From: Trichosphaerium sp. ATCC 40318
Lineage: Eukaryota > Discosea > Flabellinia > Trichosidae
Direction: 5' to 3'
DNA length: 64,000 nt
Assembly (NCBI GenBank): GCA_038496445.1
Contig: JALMLS010000516.1
Location: 310,001-374,000, forward strand
The notes under the pieces were generated by a model. That model was not told the DNA's origin. It made no database searches and was given only the letters and a program-made list of their open reading frames with translations. Position numbers and translations under genes: made by a program. Each line of letters starts with the position of its first letter. Within the stretch, counting starts at the first letter, position 1. Of the stretch, positions 10,075 to 22,219 are shown piece after piece.

Positions 10075-12804
10075 TCAGTTCTTTACCGGTATAGATTGTA
10101 AGGTACTCACCGGCACTGGTACTATGTCACCGTTCCTGCTCACACCGTCAGGAGCGTTAGAACGTGATTTAGCTGACGTTCGGGAAGCTGTAAATATAGC
10201 TTGGCCGATAGGCTGTAAACCAAAACATTGTTAGTACAATTGATTGTTGAAATGTTTGACAGGAAAAAAAATATATATACCTTCCATGATTCTACATGCA
10301 TATTGAGAGCAAAGAAAAAAATGGTGCGGTATAGAATAGGCGATATCCAGTTAAGTACAGCGATAATAAACGGCACTGGTCTCTAATAACTACATCAGAA
10401 CAAATAAAAAGATATAACACTGTTGTTTTGGAGTTGTTTCTTACCAGGATATCTCTACAATTTGGTAATCCTCTAATGTTACAAGCTATCATATCAACAA
10501 CATTCTGTGCTCTACTGTCAATTTCGTAACGGGCTATAATACATGTTAATGACATGAACCATAACGAAGTTTTTGTTGTTATTTTAAGTTAGCTTAAGTT
10601 GTTTCAGCCTTGGATGCTACGTACCGTACCAAAACGATACAAAGAAAGGTATGATTGATAACACATGAACTGCTGATATGATTACTGTTCGATAAAAAAC
10701 AGCTCGTTGTCTCTTATGTTTAAAAACTTTTGCTCTCTTCATTTGCTAAACAAACAAACTATGTCAACAAAAGATACTTATGAAAACAAAATCAACCCTA
10801 AAATAAAAACAAGTGTAAGTATCTTATAACGTACCACAGCTACAAAGTACGATAGTACACTAAGTACTACACATCCAAAAAGCCATAACGCAAATTTAGG
10901 ATAGTAGTAAAGTCCTTCATAATACTGCAAGCTATCTGAACGTGCGAGCAAGTCTGTGTTAACTGTTGGGCTAAAACACAAAGAATATTAGTAACTGGTG
11001 CTTCAAAGTCACGTGATTTTAAACCAAAACTTACTGAGAGTGTAAATAACCGAATCCAAGCTTTCTTGTACTCACTGCTATTACAGGAAAAATCAAGGAT
11101 AAACCGAGACTTGTGCCATGTACTACAACCTTGTGAAGTGTCGTAGACAATGGTTTTAAATAAAAAATGACATATAATAATGCCAGTCCTAACCAAACAA
11201 TATAAAAATCAGCAGCCATAGATGCCCACATATGTACAAAACCTGCACAAAAGGAGTAAGCGATAACAGCAAAAATAAGAAAAAAATCAGAAAATAAAAG
11301 TCGAACCTGAGATAAGAGTGACGGGAGAGTTTCCTTGAGTACGGACTTCAGTATCATCAAAACATGCATAGGTTTTGTAACTACCATAAAAAACAGCTAA
11401 GCACGCTGGAAACATGTGTACAACAGACACTAGGTGAAGACAAGTTAACAGAACTCGTTTCCATTTCAAGAAAATTGAAACAATGAGGTGAACTTAAAGG
11501 GTTGGTTACAAGGAGTTTTGACAAGAACGTACATAGCAAATAAAAGTATTTTAGGTTGTATGGGAAATTGAATATGCCGTCTTTGGATGTAATAACCCAA
11601 GAAAGTAAGGCCACAGTATAAAGAACAAAAGTGAGCCAAGTTATAGTTAATGTAACTATCCATAAGCGCTGTAACCAAGCGTCAGGGTAATAAAAATCAG
11701 GGCAAGGCAACCTATTTATTCGAAAACAATGAGCCAATAGAACAAGAAAAACAACAATAGCAAGGTGAAAAAAAATATAGGATTAAAAAAAATCACTCCA
11801 GTTAACAATTAAAACCCTCGTACCCGCAAGTAGCATCATTAGTTGTAGGTTCTAAAGGCCCAGGACAAAAATTAAGCCTTTGATTACTTATATCATTAAC
11901 GTCAGTGCAGTTAATAGACAACCCAAAATAATTATCATATCCAATAGATGGATACGCTTCTAATCCAAGCACTGCATCTTTAAATGTGCAATTTGGTACA
12001 TTAATACCAGTACGTATCTAACAAGCCAAACATAGATGAGTAACAGAAAACAACAAGCACAAGAAAAGTAAAAACCTACCATCGCTGGTGCATCACCTTT
12101 GCACATTTCATTAGCCATCTCACATTCATTCTTACACACTGGTGTTGCTAATACTCACTTAGTTTGAATACATACACAATTATTTCGGTTTAAAAAACGT
12201 ACAAACAGGTACTGCCAACACACCCACAGTTAAATTGTAGCAAGGCCTATTTGATTTAGTAAGTAAGCAGTCTCGAAACGAAAATTTTTTGGGTTTGCTT
12301 TTTTTTTTATTGCAAAATTCATAATTGTTACCTAAAAAAGTCCTGACAGAAGAGTGACATATAAGCAGTCTTACATCCTCTTGAAGACGCTAATGTGGCT
12401 ATTCTAAAACGAACAATAAGCGTTTAGAGCTTAAATCAATAAATCCATGTTCAAAAGTAATCAAAAATGGGTTTGGAAGCCTATAAGATACTTTCGACGC
12501 TAAGCGTATACGAATTGACGCGTTTTTGTAGTTTTCGCCCAAATAAGTTATGAAATTAAAGTAAAGTCGCTATCGTACGTTTTAATCGCTTCATTGGCTA
12601 GTTTATACTGCGCCACTGGCGTATCAAGGATTTGTAAAAATCCGTTGCCATTTGTAATGTAATCCTCACAAATAGGCACAGATCCGCCTATGTAGGTAGT
12701 ACACGCTATAGTTTAGTTAGTATTTGAGATATAACGCATTTTGTACACTGTGACGCTGTAAACGCTAGTACAGAGGCAAATAATACCGCCAACAAGGTTT
12801 TCAT
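10075..12804 (-). CDS. Frizzled-like seven-transmembrane receptor
   Basis: This is a plasma-membrane receptor of the Frizzled/Smoothened class. From ATG 12804 the signal peptide MKTLLAVLFASVLAFTAS is followed by a cysteine-rich domain spread over several exons. Its cysteine pattern includes SVPICEDY, SRGCKTAYMSLFCQDFF, PCYNLTV, VPVC, CKNECEMANEMCKG, PNCTF and LNFCPGPLEP. Then come CPDFYYPDAWLQRLW and the membrane segments: WLTFVLYTVALLSWVI (TM1), LTCLHLVSVVHMFPACLAVF (TM2), the region after CAGFVHMWASMAADFYIVWL (TM3), a span near LHKVVVHGTSLGLSLIFPVI (TM4), FALWLFGCVVLSVLSYFVAV (TM5), VIISAVHVLSIIPFFVSFWY (TM6) and VPFIIAVLNWISPILYRTIF (TM7). The tail has HVESWK just inside the membrane, where animal Frizzleds carry KTxxxW, then a serine-rich end stopping at 10075. 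Exon borders were inferred. A GTGAGT at the last exon leaves the very C-terminus open. Confidence 0.8.
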
Positions 12805-13034
12805 GGCCTATTTGATAAAAATCTAAATACAACATTTTTATTGGCCAATAATTGTTTTAATAGTTGGTCAAACCTATGTACGGTGCCCTCGCGAGGTGTT
12901 TGATTGACCTATCTCTCTTTGTTCTAAATAGTAACTGTGCAAAGTCAGAACAAAGTCGTCAATTGTATAAGTCCAAAAAAAGAAGTCAAAGTGTTCTGTG
13001 GTTATAGAGACACAATTGTATCACCTCATAAGAG

Positions 13035-13256
13035 ATGCTTGAGTCAGTCGTTTTAGGACCTGCTAGTATTTATTACGACACTTTCAACAACGAAATGCTG
13101 CGTGTAGCACGCGAACAACAAACCAATAGTACTGTTTTGGGTGTTTTGTTCAAACCCACAACCCTCAGCGCAACGCGTACACAGAGATCTAGGAGAGTTA
13201 CAATGGTATTGCTGCAATGGTATATTGTAATGAGTCGAAGATCTAAATTAGGCTGA
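13035..13256 (+). CDS. Possible small protein of unknown function
   Basis: A 73-codon plus-strand frame begins at an ATG that sits 230 bases from the divergent Frizzled-like gene. The first 40 residues (MLESVVLGPASIYYDTFNNE ...) look more protein-like than the lysine/arginine-rich end, and a GTACAC donor at about 13178 could cut the frame. I recognise no family. It may be a first exon, a short gene or chance. Confidence 0.2.
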   Translation: MLESVVLGPASIYYDTFNNEMLRVAREQQTNSTVLGVLFKPTTLSATRTQRSRRVTMVLLQWYIVMSRRSKLG

Positions 13257-13283
13257 GACTTGTATCGTTACAACTGCTTTTAT

Positions 13284-14039
13284 TTATTGACACTGCTGAA
13301 AACCAGAGAATGTCCATTGAGGTACACAAAATATACCATCACCGTTATTGTGCTTATAGTGTTTGTATCTCTTCAACTTTTTTACCTCTGATTTTCCCGC
13401 TCCACCAGAAATACAAATAAAGTCATCTTCCCTTCCAAGTGGTCTTACTTCATTGTTTTCATAAACAATACCATAACTGAGACGTTGTTCGCCTGTCATA
13501 TCGTGAACTTCCGCGTTGGAACTTCGTAATATTTCTAAAATAGTTCTCAATGTTCCCGAGTTTGCTCGAGAACCCACGATATAAAACTTTCTTGTGCTGA
13601 TAGGACACTTCTTTATAAACCCAGTAGACTTGCTTTCACGCAAAGAAACTAACCCTGCTCTAATTTTTTGTGATATAAATTCTCTCTTTCTCGTTTGTTG
13701 TGCATCGCTGAGGTTGTTCCAGTTCTTATCTTTGTCAGTGATATAAGCGCAGTAGCAACTTCCGTTACTGTTTGGGCTTATTATACCAACACCATGATCG
13801 ATATCATAAACACCACAAGGTTGTGCTAGGTACGATAAGACAACAGCAAAATGACATTCGAAAAAAAACTTTGGAAAAACAAAATTGACACGTGACTTAC
13901 GTAACGATCTCATAAAAGTCCCACTAGTCCCTTGTACGCCTGCATAACCTCCAACCAATAAAACCTTTGGTTCTGTTCTTACTTCGCTTGTTTTTCTTCC
14001 GTTTATTTGTCTGTTTAACTTCCGTATTCCACTACCCAT
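13284..14039 (-). CDS. Unrecognised protein, possibly BRCT-like at the C-terminus
   Basis: The frame is open over about 800 bases. An intron with GTAAGT donor and CCTAG acceptor (near 13898-13829) removes a hydrophobic stretch and joins GTFMRSL to PQPCGVYDIDHGVGIISP. The start ATG 14039 is the first in-frame ATG after an upstream stop, and begins MGSGIRKLNRQINGRK. Two segments look like short alpha/beta units: EPKVLLVGGYAGVQG near the start, and RKFYIVGSRANSGTLRTILE later, with FICISGGAG and a terminal IFCVPQWTFSGFQQC. The last part has the flavour of a BRCT domain (strand, helix, then a W near the end), but I cannot establish that. No membrane segment remains after splicing. Confidence 0.5.
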   Translation of the reverse strand: MGSGIRKLNRQINGRKTSEVRTEPKVLLVGGYAGVQGTSGTFMRSLRKSRVNFVFPKFFFECHFAVVLSYLAQPCGVYDIDHGVGIISPNSNGSCYCAYITDKDKNWNNLSDAQQTRKREFISQKIRAGLVSLRESKSTGFIKKCPISTRKFYIVGSRANSGTLRTILEILRSSNAEVHDMTGEQRLSYGIVYENNEVRPLGREDDFICISGGAGKSEVKKLKRYKHYKHNNGDGIFCVPQWTFSGFQQCQ

Positions 14040-14526
14040 GATCTCTTTTTTGTTGCTTTCAAAAGTTTCACGAGTTGCTTTCACTTTCTTGTTAATGTTT
14101 TTGATAATGTATTTTAAGTTTTAGCATAACTTGGTTTAGCAAGGTCACTGAATTAGATGCTGCACTACCCGAAGGCTGTAAATATATTCCCGAGCCACTT
14201 AATGTCTCACGTGAACCACTCTGAACAAAAATACCAGTGAAATCTCGTGAAAACTTTATTTCTCATGAACACGGCTAAAACTGCTTTAACAAAACAACCA
14301 GTGCCTTGGTTAAAACATACGCTAATAATGGCCCGAAATAATTACACCAATCGCGCAATTCGTTAAACGAATTTTTGCTTAAGCAATTCTTGTGCTGTTC
14401 ACTTAATAGCAATTATAGGCCGCGCGTTGAAACATCGATGACACGGTTGTATACAGTAACTAAGTAGTACTTTAACAGAAAAAAAATTTGAGTAGTTTCG
14501 TCTTGCGGAGAGACTTCAACAGTTTG
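14040..14526. other. Short intergenic region
   Basis: These 490 bases separate two minus-strand genes. They contain a TCACGTGA palindrome at 14207-14214 and no ORF or RNA gene that I can support. Confidence 0.5.
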
Positions 14527-17500
14527 CTACGCCTTGTTTATCTTGTATGACTTTACATGCCAATCATACGTGTAACTGATGGCATAGTTTGGCTCCTCTA
14601 ATATTTGATTTATCCTCTTCTTTGTATCACCGGGTAAATACTGCACAAGCCATTCAAGAATTGAGTCTTCGGCATCTGTAAAGTCGGAAGAATACCAGTG
14701 AAACAAAGAAGGAAGAGAAACCTAAATAAAAAAAAAACAATTAAAAAATAGATCACGTGATCACAAAAAAAATTGTACAAGGCACAGGCTTGCACGTTTT
14801 AAATTTTCACATACCACATCGCGTCCTGGCAAAACTCGTACATTTGCAGTAGCATAAGATTTTGCAGCTTTTTCGAGTTGCTTTGAAAGTTGTTTGACTT
14901 GGATGATTTGAAGGTTTGGGCCGCTTCTAACGTTGTATTTTGTTATTCTTTTCAATTAGTCAATGCAATGTAATACTTACTTTGTATGAGATGCCAAAAG
15001 GAAATGTACTCGTGGTTCTTTAGCGTCAACGATAAAATCTCGTCTTTTGTCATTTGGTTTGAGAACTCTGCTTATTTCTTTTTCAGATAAAAACCCACCA
15101 CGGATAATGCACATTATTTTATCCTATCCAATCGGTTAAAGTGTTATCAAGTATGCTGGAACCTATACGTACCAATGTATACAAGAGTCCACCAATATCA
15201 TAACCAGCAAGTGCTGAAAAGTATCGCCAATCTAGAACAGTATAATTTTAGTTTCAAGATTTTTCAAAAAGAAAACAATATCTATACCTAGACGACACGA
15301 TGGGTGACCTGAGTATACGTATCTAAAATAGTGAGCTTCGAAAAACAAACAAAAATGTACCCATGCATTACTATGACATTGTAGATATTAATAAAAAACG
15401 CCATTAACTCCGTCTTTGAGAGTACACTTAAATCAATAAGTTGTAATTGCGTTGTACTTTCTAAAGAAAGATTAAGGCTAGCCTTTGAAGCCACGTAATT
15501 ACCTTGAAAACTAGCGAACTCTGCATTAGTACGTATACCAGTATAATTAGGTAGCTCTAGAGAATTTTTAGCGTTTATAGTCGTAACAAAAGGGCACACC
15601 TTGAGGCTCTTGGTATGTACTAAAATGACCAATGAAAATCTTTTTCATTTGTTTTAGTAAATCTACAGCAACAGCACATGGACTCTTTGTTCCTCCACCT
15701 TTGCAAACATTTCTGCAATTTAGAATACCCTGTATTCACGTGAGGACACATAAAAAACAACATTAGTAATACCTGTTTCTTGAGTTTTCTTCCGATTTGA
15801 TAGTAAGTCGATTGAGAAAAGTTCAGGTACGACATCAGTATGTCCTTTCGTACAATGTTAGTTCGCTCCCTTTTTTTTGAAACGTTAAAACAACACTGCG
15901 TACACATTTTTTGTTTGATACAGCGTCTATGGCTTGAGTTACAATACAATTTAGAATAGCAGCCGAGGAAAACTCCTCATCTTTCAGGGTTGCTGAGATT
16001 TTTACTGCTGCTACGAGTTCGTTCAAACAGTTAGCGCTAAAACAGATAAAGTGAGTTCCTAGGAAATCTTTATTGATAGTAGTGCGTACGTAAGGCTTCT
16101 ATCACCTCGTCTCAAAAAGCCTGGTTATAATCAGTATGATAGTTGTGGAAATACCAAAAAAAAAAACAGCACCTATTTCACATGAAGCTTTTGGTGGATG
16201 GTGTTGAATCCTCATACAACGCAATCCTAGTTTGAATGCTGATATACCCGTCCTGTAGTGGTATTTGCCAATATGACTTACAGATCCTAGCCTTATCATA
16301 GTCCTCTGAGAATTAGTCTTAAGCGTTCAGAAAAAATAGTTTCTTAAAAACTGTATCTCAAATTCACTGAGAAAACTTGTAACTGAAGTCAGAGCACTTT
16401 AAAGGATACTGTCATTATAAAATGTCTGTTTGTTAATATCATTGTCCCTCTGTTTGCTTCCATGTCTACGACAGCAGTAGATTGTAGAACTATTATATCA
16501 CTTGAAGGTACAAGCTGACGGTGCTTTGTTTGCATTTGTTTATTTGCAACCCAAATATTTCTAACTTCATCTATGAAAGCTTTTACAAGCTTAACACGAA
16601 TGAAAGTTTGTTTAGACATCTTTGTGAGTCCTCTGAAAATACTAAACAAGTCTTAGTTAAAAAATAAAAATCACGTGATAATCACGTGCTCAGAAGGAAA
16701 AAAAGCAGTAAAATAGTTCAGGTTTTTTGATGTTTGTTCTCGTACCGCTTTGCAGTTGGTACATCAGGAGCTAGTTTCATTGTTATAACAATGTTTGCGA
16801 ATTGGGCAATTGTTAATGTCGTTCGTTTTTCTGACGGTAACGACTCTGATACAAGTTTCTCTAAGTGTCCAAAATCAGGAGCTTCTGGTTGTTCCTTAAA
16901 CAGTTTATTAGATATGTACATATGTTATATAAGTAATGATAAAGTACGTACTATTTTGAATGCTTCAGGATCCAGGCTGACTGATGTTCGGAGTACTGTT
17001 TGGCTTCGTATTCTTGCAACAGAACCAACGGATAACATACTTTCACTTCCGCTATTCATGTTCATTGATTGAAGGCTGAAAGTTCTGGATCTATTTCTTT
17101 GTATCTCTTCTTCTTTCGCAGATACCTTAGCTTCTTCCGCAACAGTCGCCAAGTAAGTATCGATAACCTAAAAAATAAGTACAACCCTTGGTTTTTTTGT
17201 ACGAAAAAATATTTACCATTTTTACAGCATTTCCAATTTGCTGGGCTTCCTTCATCTCTCTGCCTGTCAGATGTGATATGATGCTACTCACGTATTAGGT
17301 TTTAGACATGTGATGAATTTATACCTCTTGACCAGTGGTTCCAGCTTTGCCCGAAGAGTGCGCCGCTTACCGCAAAGTTGCTAGGAAAGAGTCAGCCTTT
17401 AATGAAATCTTTTTTAAAGTCATTGTCACCTGGTAGTGTCTCAAGGCACCCATGAGATCTCCTTTCTTTGCACTATAGAACATTGATAGTTCTATTCTAC

Positions 17501-20134
17501 CATCTATGTAAAAAACAGTGTTAGATTAATCAAGAAAGACGTTAGTAACCTGGTAAAACAATCTCATTTTTTTCTTGTTCAGCGTTCAATGCACTGAAAT
17601 CAAAGCCAGCTGGTTTTAAATCCGTAATAGCCTCTGAAAACTCAATAGGTTCGCTCTTATCAGTGCAAGTAATGAAACTAGATGGCCTAAAAATACGCAC
17701 ATTAGACTCGAACATAAAAAAGGTTATACCTTCGCTCTATACGCTCGAAATTATGTGATTTCTTCCACGTGTCAAAAATACACTTTTTGGATGATTTGAC
17801 TTGATCTACGTAATGATAAAACGCCTGTGTATCAACAAATAGTCCCGCGAGTTCCTCAAAAGAATATTAAAGAAAAATAGCACAACGTTATGTCTGTACC
17901 TGATCGCCTCCTTTTGTTTTGGACCGTACAGTGCCGGTAGCACCAAGAATATCTAGACCTCTTGTAATTTCAGCCATGAATAAAAAGAAAGCTCTTTGGA
18001 TTTTATGCGGTTTTTCAGCTACTTCTTCTTTATCTTGAGGTGGGAACGCCATCTCACAGTATACAACATTAGGTGTCAGAATAGTCCTTGTTTACCTGTC
18101 AGTAATGGAAACACCAAAAAAATAAGATTTACTTGAGTCTATGTCTTAATTTTGCAACAGCTGGAGAATCGAAGTAAGGAGGCTCGAATTCTATTCTGTT
18201 GCGATCCAGATCTACGTATGATATCTGTAATTTATGTTAGACTGGAGGTATACAAGTTAGTTTGCCTGTTCGTAGTTGAGCTTCTTTTTTTTTAGATTTT
18301 GTTTTAGACATCCAAGAATAAAAGGACAAGGTGCTTCAAGAAGATCTATCATAGGAATGATTGGAACATACGTGTGCGCGTATTGAAATGGATGCATGAG
18401 GCTAACATAATGAGCTTAGTTTTTATATTCTTGGTAAAAAAGGTCACCTCACCAGGGCTTCAGCGCACTGTGCTAGCAGAGTTCCTCGCTCTATTAATCA
18501 CGTGCTTAATAAAAAGAGAACTAACAAATGACTTACCTGATGCCAGGACAACACGACGTTCCAAGAGCAAAGCCAAGAACACACCAACTAAATTATCTAC
18601 AGAGAGAACAGTGACTAGAAGTTCTATACTCACCTGTACAACGTGAGTCAAAGAAATAGTTCAACTGTCATTGCTAACGTACATCTAAGTCAATATTTTA
18701 GTAAACGCCTTGAAGCTAAAGGTTTCGTGCCTAACACCGCTATAGTATTATACTGTTCAAGAGGAGGTAGAGCGCATGTTAATATATCATCTGATACATC
18801 TATTGCTGTAGGAAGACTACGCTCAGCCCATTTTGGTGACTTTTCATGCAGAGGTATCCGCAAAATAACGCCTAGTCCATCACGTGGAATAATGACCTCA
18901 TCGCACAGCCACTTTAATCTCTTCTCTATTGGTATCACATGATGCATATGTTCCCACCAAACATGATACATAAGAACCTTTAACGTATCGTATCTAGGTC
19001 TACGAGATGAAGATGAAGGTTAACTACTTTCAATGCTAGTGTGACATGAACTAAAAAAGTGGTCTAACCTGCTTGATAGAAAGCAAATCGCTTCCAAGTG
19101 CCTATTTCCTGTTCTTGTACGCCATGCAAGCGTATGTCCATACTTTCTATGTCCCATCGCTGATGTCAATACAAATTGATGAAACAGGGGTGCAAGAAAC
19201 ATAGCGTTTGTGTTATCATTAGCGTAGGCGTCGTGTGGCATGCAAAACTAGATGAAAATGAACAAAGGTACTAGCGTAAAAAAAAACCAAAAAACACCTA
19301 ATCGATTAGCAATCCCTTCGTTCTTACCAATGTAACACTTTGTATGATACTATTATCTTGGTAAGAGAACGGATAATAATTAACCATCTGGGGACGTCCT
19401 TCGCCACCTAAAACAGCAAGAAACGGTTTGTAACACGTGATAAAAAGTATTAAAAAAATCGATAACACTTATCGGTTTTATTGCGAAAAAATCTACTGAA
19501 TGATCACGGTGTACTCACCTTTAACATAAAAACATACTTCTATGAATGGTTCGGCTATAAGTTCTGTCCCTTTGATTTGAGATGCGCGTTCATTAGTAAG
19601 ATACCTTTGCGAAGGCTTCTTTGATATTGACGCTCTCATAGAGGATGCCATCGCGAAACGACCTTGGCACAAAAAGCGAATCTCCACAAAATCTTCAATG
19701 ATGGTCAATACATGATTTATCAATTTGATGACGATACGGCGACTGGCCACTAAGACAGCTAGATAAAACCCTAACTGCATGACTTGCCTGCCTTTTTTAA
19801 ACACGTCTAACGATAACACAAGTCTACAGTGGGCTTGTGTAATATTGCAACAAGAGGACACCACTACATCGTCACAGTGTACTCTGAAGTACTTACAATT
19901 AATACACATGTTGCTTTGTCTATGTAGGTTCACTTTCTTGTCTACTGTAGAAAGCTTGATTAAGGCGTATTCAATAGAATCCGCGCTACCTCCTAAAACG
20001 TAAAAATAATGCACTTTTTTTCCAGTAGTGCCGTAGCCGGAGATGACGCGCACAAGTCGCAACCGTTAAGGAAAATAACAGGACTTGCCTGTTTTGTTAA
20101 CATCAACAAAGAAAGGGTCGACGCCACCAATCAT
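14527..20134 (-). CDS. Giant DENN - GRAM-like - DUF547 protein
   Basis: Many short exons read continuously on the minus strand. The tripartite DENN module comes first. uDENN (about 19.0-19.6 kb) includes FIEVCFYVK, YYPFSYQDNS, FCMPHDAY and FVLTSAMGHRKYGHTLAWRT. cDENN (about 18.3-19.0 kb) includes LLALLLERRVVLASGK-like sequence (FLALLLERRVVLAS) and HPFQYAHTYVPIIPMIDLLE. dDENN (about 17.8-18.3 kb) includes YVDLDRNRIEF, IQRAFFLFMAEI and LFVDTQAFYHYV. A helical linker follows. A GRAM/PH-like unit near 16.1-16.65 kb has GTMILTNRHFIMT and LGLRCMRIQHH. The C-terminal DUF547 domain (14.5-15.65 kb) has LMAFFINIYNVIVMHG, YDIGGLLYTL and a final YDWHVKSYK. DENN proteins act as Rab exchange factors on membranes. 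The 5' end is uncertain: ATG 19651 (MASSMRAS) is a safe internal start, but a 190-codon open frame and upstream splice sites suggest exons up to ATG 20134. Confidence 0.7.
16306..16409 (-). other. Candidate U12-type GT-AG intron in the DENN/DUF547 gene
   Basis: On the minus strand the donor after ...NRHFIMT is GTATCCTTT, an exact match to the minor-spliceosome donor consensus. The acceptor TTCTCAG leads in phase 0 to RTMIRLGSVSHIGKY. A CTTAAG near the 3' end could act as branch site but is only a partial match. Confidence 0.5.
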
Positions 20135-20335
20135 TTCCCTAATATTTGTCAACATCGGTCACAAAGCCCTTTAATTGCTGGAACGTACCCCCTAAAACTC
20201 CCAAATGATGCGCAACACAAGAAGGGAAGCTGTATTTACATTACACCGATATCGCTTGTTTGGGTACAAAACGCACGTTTCTTCACCTTGTAGCCCATCT
20301 ATAGGCTTATATCAATATTCAGGCTTCGCTATAAG

Positions 20336-21512
20336 ATGTTAATTTTATTTCTCGCGATGTGTTTAATAGGAGCACAAGCCAGGAGGCGAATATCACGTGA
20401 TAGGAAGAGGTTTAATAAGCGGACTATAGAAAATCACGAAAACAATACTTGTACCCCCGAAACAAAACCAACTATTAATGCAGAGTGTAAAGACGATGTA
20501 TGGCAATTTGATGCTCTTAATGATGTTATTATAACACCTCTTCAAGTTCCTAGTACGTTGTAAGAATAGAATTTGCAAATTTTTTCTTCCAAACAACGAT
20601 AAAAAAAGTTTTCGGACTTTGTCGAACCAGATAAACAGCCTCTTCGCGCCTTGCGTCATTTCTGACATCTTACCTATTTTAGTCGCAAGTTTCTACCTGA
20701 GGTCAGTTCATCAATTGGGTTTTACGACAACTGGGAGCATGAATTTCACAAGCGCTTGTATTGATCTCGTTTTGAGTGGTTCAATTTTAGTACGCACTTA
20801 ATAAACCAACCGTCTTTTTTTGTGCTTTCAATAAACCGCTAATAAAGATTTTTAAGATAGTACTCGAGGAAGTGCCAACAGAGCCTGTGCGTAAGACTTT
20901 TATATCATGGTCAGACTCGAACTGTCCTTCGACAATTGTGCGTTTCAAAAAAAGAAAAAGGGTTATGATTATTAACTAATGATTTAAATAAGGCTCTAGA
21001 ACGTGTTCACGCCCAGTTTTTTGATGATAAGGGCATAGATTGCTACAAACTCGATGCAACATATGAATTGATAGATAGGTCTCTCGTAATAAGTGTGACT
21101 GCTGATGACTCTGGTTGTAATAAAATACCGGTACGTTCATTAAGATATTAGATGCAAAAAAAATAATTGAAAACGAAAAAAAAAAAAAAGCAATTCTCCG
21201 TTGATATCTAACTAATTATTACGCTCTAGCAATATGTTCTATGGATATCTGTTGTAGTTGGTATAATTATCCTTGTTATGATAATAACGGCGTTCATTTT
21301 ACTATGCGATCGTAGAAATCATAGCAGTAATATTAGAGGTAATGTCTTCCGAATAATTACACTTTACTAACCTAATTTTAGGTGCCTTTGTATCCAAAAT
21401 ACAGAACCAACTGTCTACGAGCACAACGACAACAGCCGCTGTAATGACTCAAGATGAAGAATCGAGCGAACGTAAGGGTTCGGGTTTATTAGCATACGAC
21501 TGGCAGTCGTAA
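20336..21512 (+). CDS. Type I single-pass membrane protein of unknown family
   Basis: ATG 20336 starts a signal peptide, MLILFLAMCLIGAQA. The mature part has a basic stretch, then TCTPETKPTINAECKDDVWQ. Later exons encode FLPEVSSSIGFYDNWEHEF, IVLEEVPTEPVRKTFISWSD with CPSTIVRFKKR, and ALERVHAQFFDDKGIDCYKL followed by SLVISVTADDSGCNK. A single span, WISVVVGIIILVMIITAFIL, lies close to the end, followed by a serine/threonine-rich tail ending AYDWQS at TAA 21512. The extracellular segments have the strand-rich look of Ig-, FN3- or cadherin-like folds, but I cannot assign one. Internal exon borders between 20550 and 20990 are not all resolved. The gene is divergent from the DENN gene, 200 bases away, and a TCACGTGA lies inside its first exon (20393-20400). 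Confidence 0.55.
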
Positions 21513-22219
21513 TTCAAAAACAAAAACTGATAAAATTAGGATAGAAAACGACAAAGCACGTGATTGAGTTTACTAAAAAAAAGAAGATTCACGTGTTTTA
21601 TCGCGTGGAATGTACATAACAAAACGAAAATAAAACGGAGATCACTAAGGACCTACAAAAAAAAACTAAAACTGCGTGAAGTTTTTACTACTAGCGCACC
21701 TCCGTCAACAATAGCGAAACCTAAAATTTCTTACATAATAAATGAAAGTCTACACTGCCTTAAACACGTTGCTGCCACGCTCAAAAAAGTGTGAATATAT
21801 TTCCGTTACTTCCCTCAACACTGGCTAGTGCTACAACCACACAAGGCTAGGGCGAGTAGGTATCGTCATAACCTCGTCTACTATGTTCAATGATGAATGA
21901 GCTACCTTTATGTCACACCATTACTGAGGGCACAACTCGACAAGGACAGAATGTAGTGACAAACACAAATAGTGTCCTGATATCCTGACTACAACATTGC
22001 TGTGAATCAACTAGTTGTACCAAGGTTAGTTACATATGTTATCATCGCTCTCGTGATATATTAGAAGTCAGCGATAAAGACTTGCAAACTGCGCCATATA
22101 TTTCGAGAAAAGACGACGAAAAGCAGTTATAATCGCTGTTCTGTATTTAATAAACCATTTCTTGCAACTCTGTCGTTGGTTTTTATTTGCTGGGACTAGC
22201 GCTTTCTTCGAAAGGGTTA
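21513..22219. other. Convergent intergenic region
   Basis: These 700 bases separate the 3' ends of the plus-strand membrane-protein gene and the minus-strand Rho gene. A lysine-rich 76-codon plus frame at 21564 starts immediately after the previous gene and has no recognisable domain, so I leave it uncalled. Confidence 0.45.
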
